Of a stretch of 64,000 nt of DNA, positions 13,801 through 24,004 are shown one piece after another. Position numbers and translations under genes: made by a program. This DNA is from Sinonovacula constricta (taxonomy: Eukaryota; Mollusca; Bivalvia; Cardiida; Solecurtidae): positions 34,562,406 through 34,626,405 of the forward strand of contig CM017561.1 of assembly GCA_007844125.1 (NCBI GenBank), written 5' to 3'. Within the stretch, counting starts at the first letter, position 1. Each line of letters starts with the position of its first letter. The notes under the pieces are model-generated. The model saw nothing but the letters and a program-made list of their open reading frames with translations, searched no databases and was not told the DNA's origin.

Positions 13801-16800
13801 GTAACAGTATATACAGACACATAGAAAGGCGGTAGGCAGATTCATAGAAACCACTCAACAAGACATGGCCAGACAGCTAAGAAAAAACCCATATACTTCT
13901 CTGTATTTACAGGGCGGCTTGATAATAGGCACGCTCTCCCGAGCGGCGCCCATGCAAAAAAGTTCTACGATTATTCTTATTCGTTAAAATTGCCGGCTAG
14001 ATGCCGACATACATATGCGCGTGTCTTACTCGATATAATCATGCTACCTGGATTTAGCACCGGCCGCAATAGCTCAGGTGGTACAGCGTCGGCTTGCGGA
14101 TCGGGAGGTCGTGGGTTCAAACCCCGACCGGGTCAAACCAAAGACTTTAAAGTTGGTAGTAGTGGCTTCCCTCCTAACGCTCGGGCTTAGGGGACAGCAT
14201 TACGTCTGACTCGTCGGTGTCAGTATAATGGCACGGCCGGGTTCAGTCCCTGGGCACCTCATAAGTGCCCCCGTGCTATAATGATAGAAATGTCGCTTCA
14301 CAGTATCGGCAAAATGCCAGCTAATCCCTAATCCCTGGATATAGCTTAATATCCTAACAGAGATCATTAATGGACTGTTTTACACCTTTTCTCACTTGAA
14401 GTTTAAGTGGTATGTAGTTCTACAGTTATACTTTCGTAAATAATAAAGTATTACATAATTTTATGAAGTAACTCACCTGCTACTAACCAGCAGACAAAGC
14501 CCAAAACTGCCACGACTCTGTATGTGAATGGTTTTAGAAGACAGCAGACGAGAACGATCGTGAAAATGAAACCAATGAGGCTGCAGACGACAACTACTGT
14601 CATAATAGCGCGCCACGCCGGCCACTCCGCCTTGTCCGCAATAAGCGAATCAACCCACATGTAATCGTTGACGTATGTCGTCACTGTAATGGCATTGGCA
14701 TTTTTATTATCACGTTACTGAAAACACTTCAATGAAGACACGTTCTTAACATGATTCAACGATCAGTCCCAACATTTTCTTTAAATAACATGTGATTCAA
14801 TCTTAATTGAAATGCGTATATAATATAATAACTGGCGAATGATGACTGCGTTAATCGTTAAAATTGTTGCAAAGTGCCAATTTGTGTTAGAATAAAAGTA
14901 AAATGAATGACTTACCTGTGGTGCTTGAAACCTCTGAAAAATGATAATGATAATTGTAAGAATCATGTCGTATAAATAGCTCTTAGCTTCAACAATTAGG
15001 CTAAATAACTATCTTAGTACATAGCAAAATCAATCAATGGATTAGTGTTTACACCAACATTTATTGAATATTTACAAATAAGATTACAGTATGATGAGTT
15101 GGCTATTAACTGTATTTAAAAGTGTGTATAATAAATGTAAATTGCTAGTAGTTTGACTTGTGTCCTGAAGTTATTTCACGCTATCGTAATTAACGCCTCA
15201 TGTAATTCAAGTTTCATAGATTATAAACTACACCCGAGATTTGTGGCCCAAGTGTCACTACGATGATCCGATTTAGGAAATAAGGTTTAAGTTAAAGCTT
15301 TAATTACTGGATTAATCTGTTTCAATAAGGGAAGTTCGAGAATAACCCTTTGCGCCATCTTCTAGAACTATTTATGATTCTGGAAATATGGGTACATAAA
15401 ATGCTGCTTAATCAGTCAGTGTCAATCTTATATTTGTGCAGGCAGTTATTAATGGATGTCCGGTCTTCTATTAAACAATGTTTTCAAAGAAAATGAAGAA
15501 CATTTGGTAAAATTTACGTAAGAAAATTGAGAGTAAGAAAATTGAGAGTTATAACAGGAGGAACAGCATACTATAATACAAATGTTATAACAATAAAATG
15601 GTTTTTGTTTGTAGTTGAGAAAAACTGAGTGTCCGAATGTACACTTATAACGACTGTTACATAAAATGAATGTCATCGTATGAGCATGACTGTCTACTAC
15701 CCGTGAGTTTCCGGTCCATGAACAGTTTCATTCTGCAATCCTCTGCCTCTCCTGCCTGGCACGTCCGACACGATTGGTACTCCTGGGGACAGTGCACGTC
15801 GTAATACAGCGACCTGACACACATGTAATAATGGCATCGGTACTAAAGGGACATTTTATAATGCGTAAAATGTATGTGGCGAAATGGGTACTTGTATCCG
15901 TTGTATGTCGTAACAATGCTCCAGGCACGAACAATACTTAATCTTATTTTATTAACTGTTAAAAATATTTTTTTTAAAGAAATGTTTAATCTTCAGCACT
16001 GTGTAAACTCTTTTCTATCCGCTTTACTACCGAGTCAATAAATCCTTACACTGACGCGGCTGAGCGCGTGATTGTGCAAAGCGTCGACGTTAGATACCAT
16101 TCCTACATCGTTTGCTTTCTTACAACTGTAACAGGGTTGAAATCATGTAATTTTGGCTTTTCGAATATACTCTTATACAGGTTCTTCATACATATAGTAA
16201 TACGGTTGAAAAAATTAATTTCATTGCATTTTTTTTAAAAATTTTTTTAACCGTATACTCTCACCAACCACGTGAAATCGTGATTGTGTAAAATTTCGGT
16301 TGTTTAAAAGAAATGTGCGCCTCTGTGTGGTTCGATCAAGGGTGCTACATCACCGAAAGCAGATAATAGTGTTGGGAAATCGGTTGCAAATCATAATCGA
16401 TCATCGGTTGGAATCGGTTGCCACTTCCGATGCGATTTCACCGATTATAATCGGTTTATTAATCTACGCAGTGCTACGTTGACAAATGGTTTTTGATAAG
16501 TAGCTTACATAAGTACTCGATACTATAGTGTACTTTCTGCCACTTTCTACAAAACTTTTGATGTTTCAAGGACAAAATACAAAGTTTTCACTTGCTTTCT
16601 ATTTGTATATGCTCGTAAATCTCACGGGCCGCCATTTTAATTTTCTGAGTGATTTCCTTTTACTGCCGAATAAGTGTAAAGACGGTATATATATATATCG
16701 AAAGCATTATCTGCGCTACTTGTTAGTGCTGTTAGTGTTTTTGATTACAATGTTTGAATACAGGTCGAAAGTTAGCGTCTTCATCTTTTTATAATATGCA

Positions 16801-19800
16801 TATGTTATCATCTTATTGGGCTTTCCGATAACTCGTTTACTTCCCTTGATTTCAAAGGGAGGCTACTCGCCGCTGATCCTTTGGGGACTAATAAAAAAAG
16901 ACGGCGGAAAAAGGATAAAGAAATCAACGAATCGCGTGTAAACAACAAAGAATTGAACCATAGCAAACTAACAGATTTAAACAAATACTAAGCAGTCGTA
17001 TATTGAATGCGCTAATCGAGCGAATTATCGGCGCTCACAAGACTAGCTATTACTTACAAATATGATTTAAAAAGGAGAGACCAACTCGAGAAGACGAAGA
17101 GGAGCTCTGAACGGTTTATTCTTCCTCATGAAATTTCACCTTCTTAGACACGAATTAGTAACTCTTCGTCCTTTTTCACACTTCGCCTTCCCTTGATTGG
17201 TCACAGTTCGTCCTAATGAAAGAATACGCTTGTTATTACTTAGCCCATTTTTCTTAACATTATTCATGAATGAGAACAATACTTAGATTGTTCAATTTTG
17301 TTATTTTTTTTTAAATCTTTTATTATAAATCTACTCGAAAGACATTTGAAATAATGCATAAATCATGAAACAGACTTATTGTTTCTTGCAACGGATTTTT
17401 TATGTTATGTTTTAAGTATTAATATCAGAAAAAAAAACACAATTTAATATCGCGTCTAGAGAACGATATGATAGTAAATTAAATTAATTAAAGCAAAATC
17501 TGTTTGACGACCATTTCAAAAAATCACAAAGAGGTCACACTTACATAGTTTTAAATGAATAACACATTCAATATTCAAATGTAGTAGAGCATGTTACGTA
17601 GATGTTCAGTTAAATAACATTGTTAACGAACTTATAAATTATCATTATCAAATGACTAATTATCAACCAAGAATAGCGCGTGCGCTATCATCACAATAAT
17701 TACGAGAGGCAAACATCAATTTTAGATCACACTTTTGTTGCATTGTTGTGCATTTATGATATGCGCATAATTTACTAAAGTAAACCAAAAACGTATGCTA
17801 ATAAGTAGTTACAGTAACAACCTTGTAACAGCGGAGATTCATTAAAATATAAAATTATTAAACAACACATACGCTTTTAGTTCTTTTCTTTTTTATAAAT
17901 AATAAATAAATCACGGAAGTTTTAGTTACTTCATATAAAAATGGGTTAAAATAAACAAGTTTAATCTAGATAATCAAATAACATTTATCCAAATGCTGCA
18001 ATATTACACATTTATATTAAATAACATTGCATTTAAACCAAAAACTATAGTTACCATTCGTATATTTTTATTCAGGTTAATAGTTACCATTCGTATATTT
18101 TTATTCAGGTTAATAGTTACCATTCGTATATTTTTATTCAGGTTAATAGTTACCATTCGTATATTTTTATTCAGGTTAGTCGATTTTGCTAAGAAGGATC
18201 AACTATGCTCATAATATAATTTCCAGTATATGGAGGCGAAATAAGCATAAATACAAGGTGAAAGCCGTAGAAATAATTAGATATAAATTAACATGTATAT
18301 ATCTTTGACTTTTGATACATTTAGATTCAGGGGTAAAGTGTAGCTCATAAACTTCTATTACAAGGCGACATGTTATTGAGCAACGGCGAAGTGTGATTCA
18401 CTCTGGGTGAAGCGTGGTTGATCTGGGCGAGAGCGAAGTGTGAAACTGGCGAAGATCAGATTGGTCTGAAAACGTTGAAATGTTCCCAGTTGTTTGTTAA
18501 AAGGATTATAAATAACTTTATTGTCTTTAACATGAACTCAAGGCGGCAGCTGACTTCTATAGTTTTTATGAAAGTAAACATATATATTGCTCAAACTTCC
18601 TTTTACTGTCCGACATCGTTGAATCCAAATGCGCCGTAGTATTTTGTTTTGAGAAAATCGATGCAATGAAACAGTTTTGTTTTCGACCACCTTCCCGCGA
18701 TAAACATCTTTACCTTTGCAGCAATATATTGGCGATTTCCAGTTCGTTTTTCTTTCTTTCTTTAAAAAACTTTCCATGTCACTCGATGTTTGTGTTATAC
18801 AAGCTGATAAAATTTCTACTTATGCAACGGAAGTTTTAATCAGCGCGAGTGCGCATGCGCATTCGGAAAGTACTCAAGGGCAGATAACTTAGTTATCGGA
18901 AAGCCCAATTATGATTTCTTTTTTTCTAAAGTTTCTAAGAATGCATAAGCAGCAAAGCATTATGATATAACTACGATCAACTTTTCAGTGATTACTGGCG
19001 ACATTAGTTGATTTAAGGTTGTGTTCAGGATGATCGCTTTAGTAGAACCAATTGTTTTTCGTTAGCCTAGCTGTTTTTATTCGTACCACATTCTTCTGAG
19101 AACTGTAGAGGTTAGAATTTACCGAAATATAAATTATATACGAGTAACTGAACGATCTTGAGCTACATCGTTTCAAATTTGACTGGTGCAGGTTTTCGGC
19201 AAATTCCAAAGTGTTCTGACACTGCCAGATTTAGGAATGTTTCGCTGAAACTTCAGCAGAGTGTAGTTCTTGATTAGCTAAACATTTCATTCATGGTATT
19301 CTTGTGATCAGAGTTACTGTTTAGCCACAGTCTATAATTTAGTGACGCTTATTGTTTTGTTCAAAGACCTATGCAAGCGTACAACGTAATGTTTTCAATG
19401 TCTTTAAAATCCTGCTGTGTGAGCAAAGGATGACCGCTGCTCGCCTTTCAGCAAATATTTTCCTTCTAATTATCATTATTATTACCATTATTATTATCAT
19501 CATTATTATTGTAGTAGTAGAAGCAGCAGCAGTAGCAACAGTAGAAGTAGTAGTAGTATAATAAGCAGTAGCAATAGTAGCATCAGAACATAGTAGTAGT
19601 AGTAGTAGCAGCAGTGCGTAGTAGCAGTAGTAGTAGTAGTATAGTGCTTGTAGAGAAACAAATATTATGTCGGAGAAGACTAGACGCGTCAAGTGAGTCC
19701 AGGCATGCTTTAAAAGTTAACCGTAATATTGTAATATGTTTAAACTATAAGTTCAAACCATTAAATAGTGTAATAATAATTTACATGAAATGCAAATTTA

Positions 19801-21532
19801 TGAAAGAAAAATAATGAAACGAAACGGGAAGCGAACTGTTCAAAGAACGAATGTTCCACTGACAATGCATTTTCTACCAGGCCGAGGTATTTGCGATATC
19901 CAGCACCGGTACTCACTGCCATGTGCTGCTTAGTTTTAGAGTCAATTCCTCTCAATATATTAAGGTAGCACCCAGTAGCCTTTATAGAAAGTCTTGTATT
20001 ATTTATAAAATACATGTAGTTTCTATTATCGGATGTTAGTGGATAGAGATCTTTTATTACCTCCAGATTATGGAGAGCATAACATAAAATGTACAGAAAA
20101 CAGAACAATGAAGTACACTTTATACAATAGAACTGAGAAAAAAAAGACAAGATTAATGAAGTATTGCTGAGTGTGTGCGATTCGTGTTAATGTTGATTGG
20201 GATGATAGTGGGGATGGTGATTGTAAGTGGTTATGGTGTTGGTAGTTGTGGTCGTTGCTAGTTACATAACACAATGCGTTGACGTTACGTAATAGTATAG
20301 ACAGTAGATCTACGTTATGTACAATAAAGATACAAAAAGATACTTTAATAATAGCTACTTCGTCTAAATTAATTCAAATAGAAAAAACCCCACATAAAAT
20401 CAACATACAACAAAAATAAAATAGTGGTGAACACAATGGTAAGTGAGTAAAATTATAAATATATAATAAAAAATATAAATACAACGGCAAGAAGATGTTA
20501 AATGCATTACGACCTTCAAAGACTGGAATCATGCATTTGAATAAACCACAAGAAAAATTCTATTCGTATGTTATGATTCTAATCTACCATATGATAATAT
20601 GACGATGTCGAAAGAACACCATTAACTGATATGTTAACATGCTAAACTCTTATGGTTTAACAGAAAATAAATGTTATAAATGTTATACACGCGGTTGTAA
20701 AACAATGACAATTCTTACCGAAAGAAAATAAAGAATAATTATATTTTACTAAATGTGGTTGACAAGATATCCACACTTGCATTAGCATAATACCAATGTA
20801 CACAAATTATGGAAGGTAAGGAGATCTTACCGAAACGAAAAGTAAGGTCCTTAATCAATAAAATATATGCAGAAACAATGGTTATAACATTAACCGATAA
20901 TTCATGGTAGCTCAAAGTCATTGTCTCGCATCAAGTAAATGAAAATACAGAATTAGTAGGAAAAAAAATCAACAACAAACAACGAGGCTTCACATTATGA
21001 ATAAGAACATTGATGTTTGTCTTAGTATAAGACCTTATGAACTTCAGGAAACAACGGCTTGAACTCAATACATATATTCACATATATCGTGTATAAAATG
21101 TCATGATTTGTCTTGCACATTAAAAATCGTGTCTCTGAATGTATAGCAATTTAATGCAGCATCTGATAAAGGCACCAGGCTAAAGATGGATTTACAAGCC
21201 TGAACAAGTCATTGCTTAAGGCTGCTTCCATTGGAAACTGACACTGCCTGGAAATGCTGTCATGGAGTAATCGTGAAAGGAACACAAAACCAAATTTACG
21301 TAAACCCATAAACACGAAATTAAGAGATCCCATCAAATGTAATACAGCTTCAACGTTAATTACAAACCACCACCTACCGGTTCAGAGAAGACACAGTGTG
21401 TCCTCTTTGGGCGGCATTCTCCTGGAAAGTAACCACAAACCATCCAGGTGTGGCGAAAGAGACCCACAGTAGACTCAAAGCGATGGCGGCGATAAAAATA
21501 AGCAGCACGTGGTAACAAAGTAGTCTGTCCAT
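7760..21532 (-). CDS. claudin-like four-transmembrane protein, 7 coding exons, 309 aa
   Basis: Coding exons on the minus strand are 21,532-21,378, 15,813-15,701, 14,933-14,916, 14,683-14,477, 9,524-9,348, 8,935-8,785 and 7,868-7,760. They total 930 nt, or 309 residues plus TAG. Every junction is GT-AG and the phases agree throughout, which makes the model strong without transcripts. Membrane segments are at about residues 7-26, 122-145, 151-176 and 200-222. The long first outer loop has cysteines at 60, 67, 70 and 78. After the first helix there is a TPGW motif, as in the PMP22/claudin superfamily. The C-terminal tail (224-309) is rich in Tyr and Pro and should be cytoplasmic. Family role: junctional or membrane-organising tetraspan proteins. 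The exact subfamily is not recognised. An acceptor at 21,552 implies an upstream noncoding exon. Introns of 5.6 and 5.0 kb hold most of the local repeats. Confidence 0.85.
8444..8514 (+). CDS. candidate first coding exon of an unknown plus-strand gene
   Basis: An ATG in good context (AAAATGG) opens 23 codons plus two bases (MAEVIRLPTYIREMIPELSE...) and meets a strong donor, ATTGTAAGT. The upstream 350 bases are richer in CpG than their surroundings and include TACGTCA, half of a CRE site, as expected near a promoter. It lies in intron 6 of the minus-strand gene. I could not find the next exon, so it may be a fragment or chance. Confidence 0.3.
8785..8935 (-). CDS. claudin-like gene, coding exon 6
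   Basis: It starts after GGTGCAG and ends at GT before GTGAGT. It encodes the first part of the cytoplasmic tail, which includes the tyrosine-rich stretch PYFGAYPYYAPEVPDYD. Reading on without splicing would stop one codon later, so the donor matters. The join to exon 7 keeps the frame. Confidence 0.8.
9348..9524 (-). CDS. claudin-like gene, coding exon 5
   Basis: It starts after GTTGCAG and ends before GTAAGT. It encodes the end of helix 3, an acidic second outer loop and helix 4 (about residues 200-222). Confidence 0.85.
9679..9754 (-). mobile_element. 3' fragment of a SINE, family C
   Basis: This stretch matches the 3' body of the element at 10,241-10,420. Both share GCGACGTCCAGCTAA and a GGAAGA(C/T)CCCAGAC end. 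No tRNA-like head is present here. Confidence 0.6.
10060..10110. repeat. CA microsatellite and purine-rich run
   Basis: A short (CA)n tract is followed by an A/G-rich run. It lies in intron 4 of the claudin-like gene. Confidence 0.8.
10241..10420 (-). mobile_element. tRNA-derived SINE, family C
   Basis: Read on the minus strand, a B box (GTGGGTTCGAATCCCGG) lies near 10,386-10,371. It is followed by a body that recurs as a fragment at 9,679-9,754. The head differs from families A and B. I could not fix target-site duplications. Confidence 0.6.
10484..10572. repeat. GACA/GATA-type simple repeat
   Basis: This is a degenerate run of GACAGACAGA-like and AGAGAAA units in intron 4. Confidence 0.75.
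10760..11067 (-). mobile_element. tRNA-derived SINE, family A, near full length
   Basis: The minus strand starts with an A-box region (CCTGGTAGCGCAATAGGTAG) and a B box (GGGTTCAATCC). The body and the tail (GATAAACCCAATAAAC) match the plus-strand copy at 6,395-6,687. It is flanked by a 9-bp duplication, CGGAAATTA, at 10,751-10,759 and 11,068-11,076. Confidence 0.85.
11077..12534. other. intron sequence without recognised features
   Basis: This is part of intron 4. It contains a short TTG repeat near 11,178 and otherwise nothing recognisable. The ORFs here are short and repeat-free but have no protein-like features. Confidence 0.5.
12545..12816 (-). mobile_element. tRNA-derived SINE, family B
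   Basis: The minus strand begins CCGGCCGAAATAGCTCAGG with an A box (GGTGGTAGAGCGTCGG) and a B box (GGGTTTAAACC). Near-identical flanks at 12,535-12,544 and 12,817-12,826 (TATATTATAA and TATATTGTAA) look like target-site duplications. It is in inverted orientation to the family B copy at 14,059. Confidence 0.8.
14059..14334 (+). mobile_element. tRNA-derived SINE, family B
   Basis: It starts CCGGCCGCAATAGCTCAGG and has an A box and a B box (GGGTTCAAACC). The body matches the minus-strand copy at 12,545-12,816. Flanks at 14,048-14,058 and 14,335-14,345 (CTGGATTTAGC and CTGGATATAGC) match at 10 of 11 bases, consistent with target-site duplication. Confidence 0.85.
14477..14683 (-). CDS. claudin-like gene, coding exon 4
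   Basis: It starts after CCATTACAG and ends before GTGAGT. It encodes residues 97-164: the end of outer loop 1, the second helix (VVVVCSLIGFIFTIVLVCC) and most of the third. Confidence 0.85.
14916..14933 (-). CDS. claudin-like gene, 18-nt microexon 3
   Basis: This exon is AGGTTTCAAGCACCACAG, between TTTTTCAG and GTAAGT. It adds six codons and does not change phase, so skipping it would keep the frame. It is placed because exons 2 and 4 also have phase 1 boundaries and both of its splice sites are strong. Confidence 0.7.
15701..15813 (-). CDS. claudin-like gene, coding exon 2
   Basis: It starts after TGTGTCAG and ends before GTAGTA. It enters with one base completing a codon and leaves with one base. 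It encodes residues 53-89, the cysteine-bearing part of the first outer loop, including QSCRTCQAG. The donor is weaker than those of the other exons. Confidence 0.8.
16816..18907. mobile_element. non-autonomous TIR element, PIF/Harbinger-like
   Basis: The ends are inverted repeats: TTGGGCTTTCCGATAACT at the left and AGTTATCGGAAAGCCCAA at the right. The match continues less perfectly to a CCCTTGA box about 35 bases in. Both ends are bordered by TTA, matching the 3-bp TWA target preference of PIF/Harbinger elements. The interior is 2.1 kb, AT-rich and without a transposase. It contains a 33-bp tandem repeat. It lies in intron 1 of the claudin-like gene. Confidence 0.65.
18047..18178. repeat. 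33-bp tandem repeat, four copies
   Basis: The unit begins ATAGTTACCATTCGTATA and recurs at 18,047, 18,080, 18,113 and 18,146 almost without change. Because 33 is divisible by three, it makes a false repetitive ORF. Confidence 0.95.
19481..19644. repeat. trinucleotide microsatellites (ATT)n and (AGT/AGC)n
   Basis: An ATT-rich run is followed by a mixed GTA/GCA run with short interruptions. ORFs on both strands here are artefacts of the repeat. Confidence 0.9.
19660..21370. other. intron 1 sequence without recognised genes
   Basis: This is AT-rich DNA in the first intron of the claudin-like gene. No coding exon, RNA gene or transposon end was recognised. Confidence 0.5.
21378..21532 (-). CDS. 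claudin-like gene, coding exon 1
   Basis: The start ATG is at 21,532 and begins MDRLLCYHVLLIF. The exon gives 51 codons plus two bases and ends before GTAGGT. It encodes the first membrane helix and the start of outer loop 1, with TPGW at residues 28-31. The frame stays open upstream, but an acceptor (ATATATCAG) lies 19 bases before the ATG, so the sequence beyond 21,551 is intron rather than coding. Confidence 0.85.
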
Positions 21533-21747
21533 GATCGAGGTGCCCAGGTTTCTGATATATATCAATATAATATCAGTTCTGATCCAGCATCCTAATATAT
21601 AAGTATGTGAATAATTAAATGTGATCCCACTTTTACTTAGAGTACTAATACATGGACTCATGGACAATTTCCCATTCGTTATTTTGTAAACAAAGTTATA
21701 TTTACCTCCATCTAAGCATCGTATAGTTACGTGACAAGTCTTAAAAC

Positions 21748-22663
21748 TAGGGATGTCAACGGATATCCGGATATCTTTTCGAATCATCGGATATCCGAAT
21801 CGACTTTGGTATCCGGATATTCGCTTAAAAATGTAAAATTTTAAACATTTTATTAAATGCTTTGGCCATTTTGCTAAGTTCTCTTTCTTCTGTCATGTCA
21901 GTGTGCACTCACGCATACGCAGGTGTAACGGATTATCGACAGGTGGTGACAGGTTGTGACACGCAGTATCGTATATTTGGCTTCACAGTTTTAGTTATGT
22001 GCTAAAGCATGATGGTATGTATAATAACATGCTAATTAACCGTCAACGTTTGAAGCTTCTACTGATCCATTTTGTTTAGCGAATAGTATTTTTAATTTTG
22101 TTGATGAACTTCACAGTTTTAGAAATGAGCAACAGCTTATGTAAAATAATTTGCCAATGAACAGCCATTGTTTGAAGCTATTACTTATCCATTTTGATTA
22201 AGGATTAGTATCTTTAATTTCGTTTGTTCGGCTTTATTAAGAAGAGATAGAGCTACAATTATGTAGACAATTAACAGGTTTGTCAGCAAAAAATCAGTTA
22301 CTCATGTTTAATCAAGTCCGTTTGGATTGTATAAATGAATTGATGAATTCATTATGTTTTCATTCGATCACGGTGATCTTGACTTATTCACATTCACTTC
22401 CTAAACAAATCATTAGTTAAAATTACCAAAATGTTTTTTTATTGTTCGTATTTCATTAATTAATAAAATAATGAAGAGCCTATGGAAATGTTGATTTATT
22501 TATTTCCATTGAAATGGCGATTAGATTATGCCAATGGAAACGTTACTAACCCCGAACACATCCGACTGCAACATTAGAATTAACTAAGACTTGTATCCGG
22601 ATAACCATTTGGTTCGTTCGACGGATATCCGGATACTAAATTTAGTATCCTTTGACACCCCTA
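21748..22663. mobile_element. non-autonomous hAT-like element, 916 bp
   Basis: The left end reads TAGGGATGTCAACGGATA. The right end, on the other strand, reads TAGGGGTGTCAAAGGATA, a typical hAT-like inverted repeat. Flanking octamers CTTAAAAC and GTTCAAAC match at 6 of 8 bases, consistent with an aged 8-bp duplication. Both subterminal regions carry palindromic GGATATCCGGATA motifs. There is no transposase inside. Confidence 0.75.
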
Positions 22664-22671
22664 GTTCAAAC

Positions 22672-23432
22672 GGACACACCCTATCCATTGCATGAAACTG
22701 ATCACACAAAGAGACGTTTTTGCTCTGACCATCATACCGTGCTGGTTACTTCTCATTAATAAACAGTCAACTCTAATACATAGCTTGGACTTGTTGTCTA
22801 TATCGTGTTTAAGTGTGGGCTTTATACTTTTGCCATGGACTAGTCAAAAATAAACAACAATGCATGCTTATTAACTTTGCGGATAATTGACATCCAGTAA
22901 TTTTGACATTTCAGTAAAATATATTTACATTTGTTACTAGTGTAAAACACCGTATCACAATATGAAATAATACATCTTCAGTGTTAAATATATTGTTTTC
23001 CTGCCTAGCAATAGATAATGTCAGTCATCTCTTTACATCACATAAACAGCATACGATTTTGCATCATGCATTTATCATTGAGAGTTCTTAAAGTATATGC
23101 AAATTAAGAGTCGCTATAATATATGTAGCTAGAAAGGATGGGCAGATTGTCATACATAGATTATTAAATTAGTATAATTTTGTTTTCTCATCTGTCTAAA
23201 ATCAATATACATGTAGCTACAAAATGTGAGTTCCCTTCTTTCACACACACACATACACACACCTGTTTGTGATCCCATGTTGTGTTTAGTGCTGTAAAAT
23301 AAATGTTGTAGTAAAAGGAACATTATTAATTGCGAATAATAGACTTAGATTACATTTACAAAATATGTTGTGTTTTTTTTTTTTTTTAAAAAAAGCTTTA
23401 AAAAAAAGCAAAACAGAATATATATTATTTAC
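22672..23432. other. AT-rich sequence without genes
   Basis: A short CA run lies near 23,245. A 29-base segment near 23,296-23,268 on the minus strand has exon-like borders but does not fit the neighbouring phases. Confidence 0.4.
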
Positions 23433-23569
23433 CTGTTTTAGAATCCCACTTAGCCCCGAGTGCACAGTTTAAACAAGTCTGCCCTGTACCAAAGTTACGG
23501 TCTATGGAGCGTGACTGGTTTTGTCCGCTTGGCTGACTTTCGGGCACACCCTTGTATCTGGTGTACATA
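23433..23569 (-). pseudogene. orphan exon resembling exon 2 of the claudin-like gene
   Basis: An exon-like segment on the minus strand lies between CTTTCCCAG and GTAAAT. It has one open frame of 45 codons and the same entry and exit phases as exon 2 of the gene downstream. It also carries a similar cysteine motif: QTCLNCALG here, QSCRTCQAG there. It lies upstream of that gene's first coding exon, so it cannot be an ordinary alternative exon 2. It is most likely a leftover exon of a tandem paralogue. An alternative is a 5' untranslated exon of the same gene, because joining it to the start exon is out of frame. Confidence 0.45.
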
Positions 23570-24004
23570 CTGGGAAAGTAATTATGTATTAAGAAGTACT
23601 GTGTAGTACTTCAAGTGTATCGAACAAAATACAACGCCTGGTTGGACATCAATGTATTTTGTTATGTATATTGTTGTTTTACAAAATGTACAATACAAAT
23701 ATTTATATTGTGTAATTTAAACATAATTCGAACAAATGACCGCAATAAAAATAGAAAATATTACTTAGCCAAAACAATTTGAACATAATTGTACGTCATT
23801 TGTAAATCTATGCCGCGTCGGCTCTCTTATTACCGTACATACTGAACAATACAATCACATACAGCGTGAGCATTTATAACTGTCCAAAGTTGAAGAAATT
23901 GTAATGTAGTTCTTAAACCATTTAGTGTTTCAGCGTTAATGTTAAATATTAATACAAATAATTTAATGAGATCGCTTAAGCTTTTATTGAACCCAGAATA
24001 CAAG

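Noticed and set aside
6395..14334. tRNA genes suggested by A and B boxes
   Set aside because: Each box pair is followed by a shared long body and flanked by target duplications, and the tRNA folds are degenerate. They are SINEs, not functional tRNA genes.
16354..16452. AATCGGTT-rich stretch beginning AGTGTTGGGAAATCGG
   Set aside because: It resembles an hAT end, but I found no partner terminus or target duplication, so it is not listed as an element.
17993..18214. Plus-strand ORF with repeated VTIRIFLFRLI peptide
   Set aside because: It is produced by the 33-bp tandem repeat, whose length is divisible by three. There are no codon or protein signs beyond the repeat.
19369..19692. Minus-strand ORF with poly-Leu and poly-Tyr runs
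   Set aside because: It comes from trinucleotide microsatellites.
23268..23296. 29-base exon-like segment on the minus strand
   Set aside because: Its borders look like splice sites, but its length changes phase and does not fit the orphan exon or the claudin-like gene.
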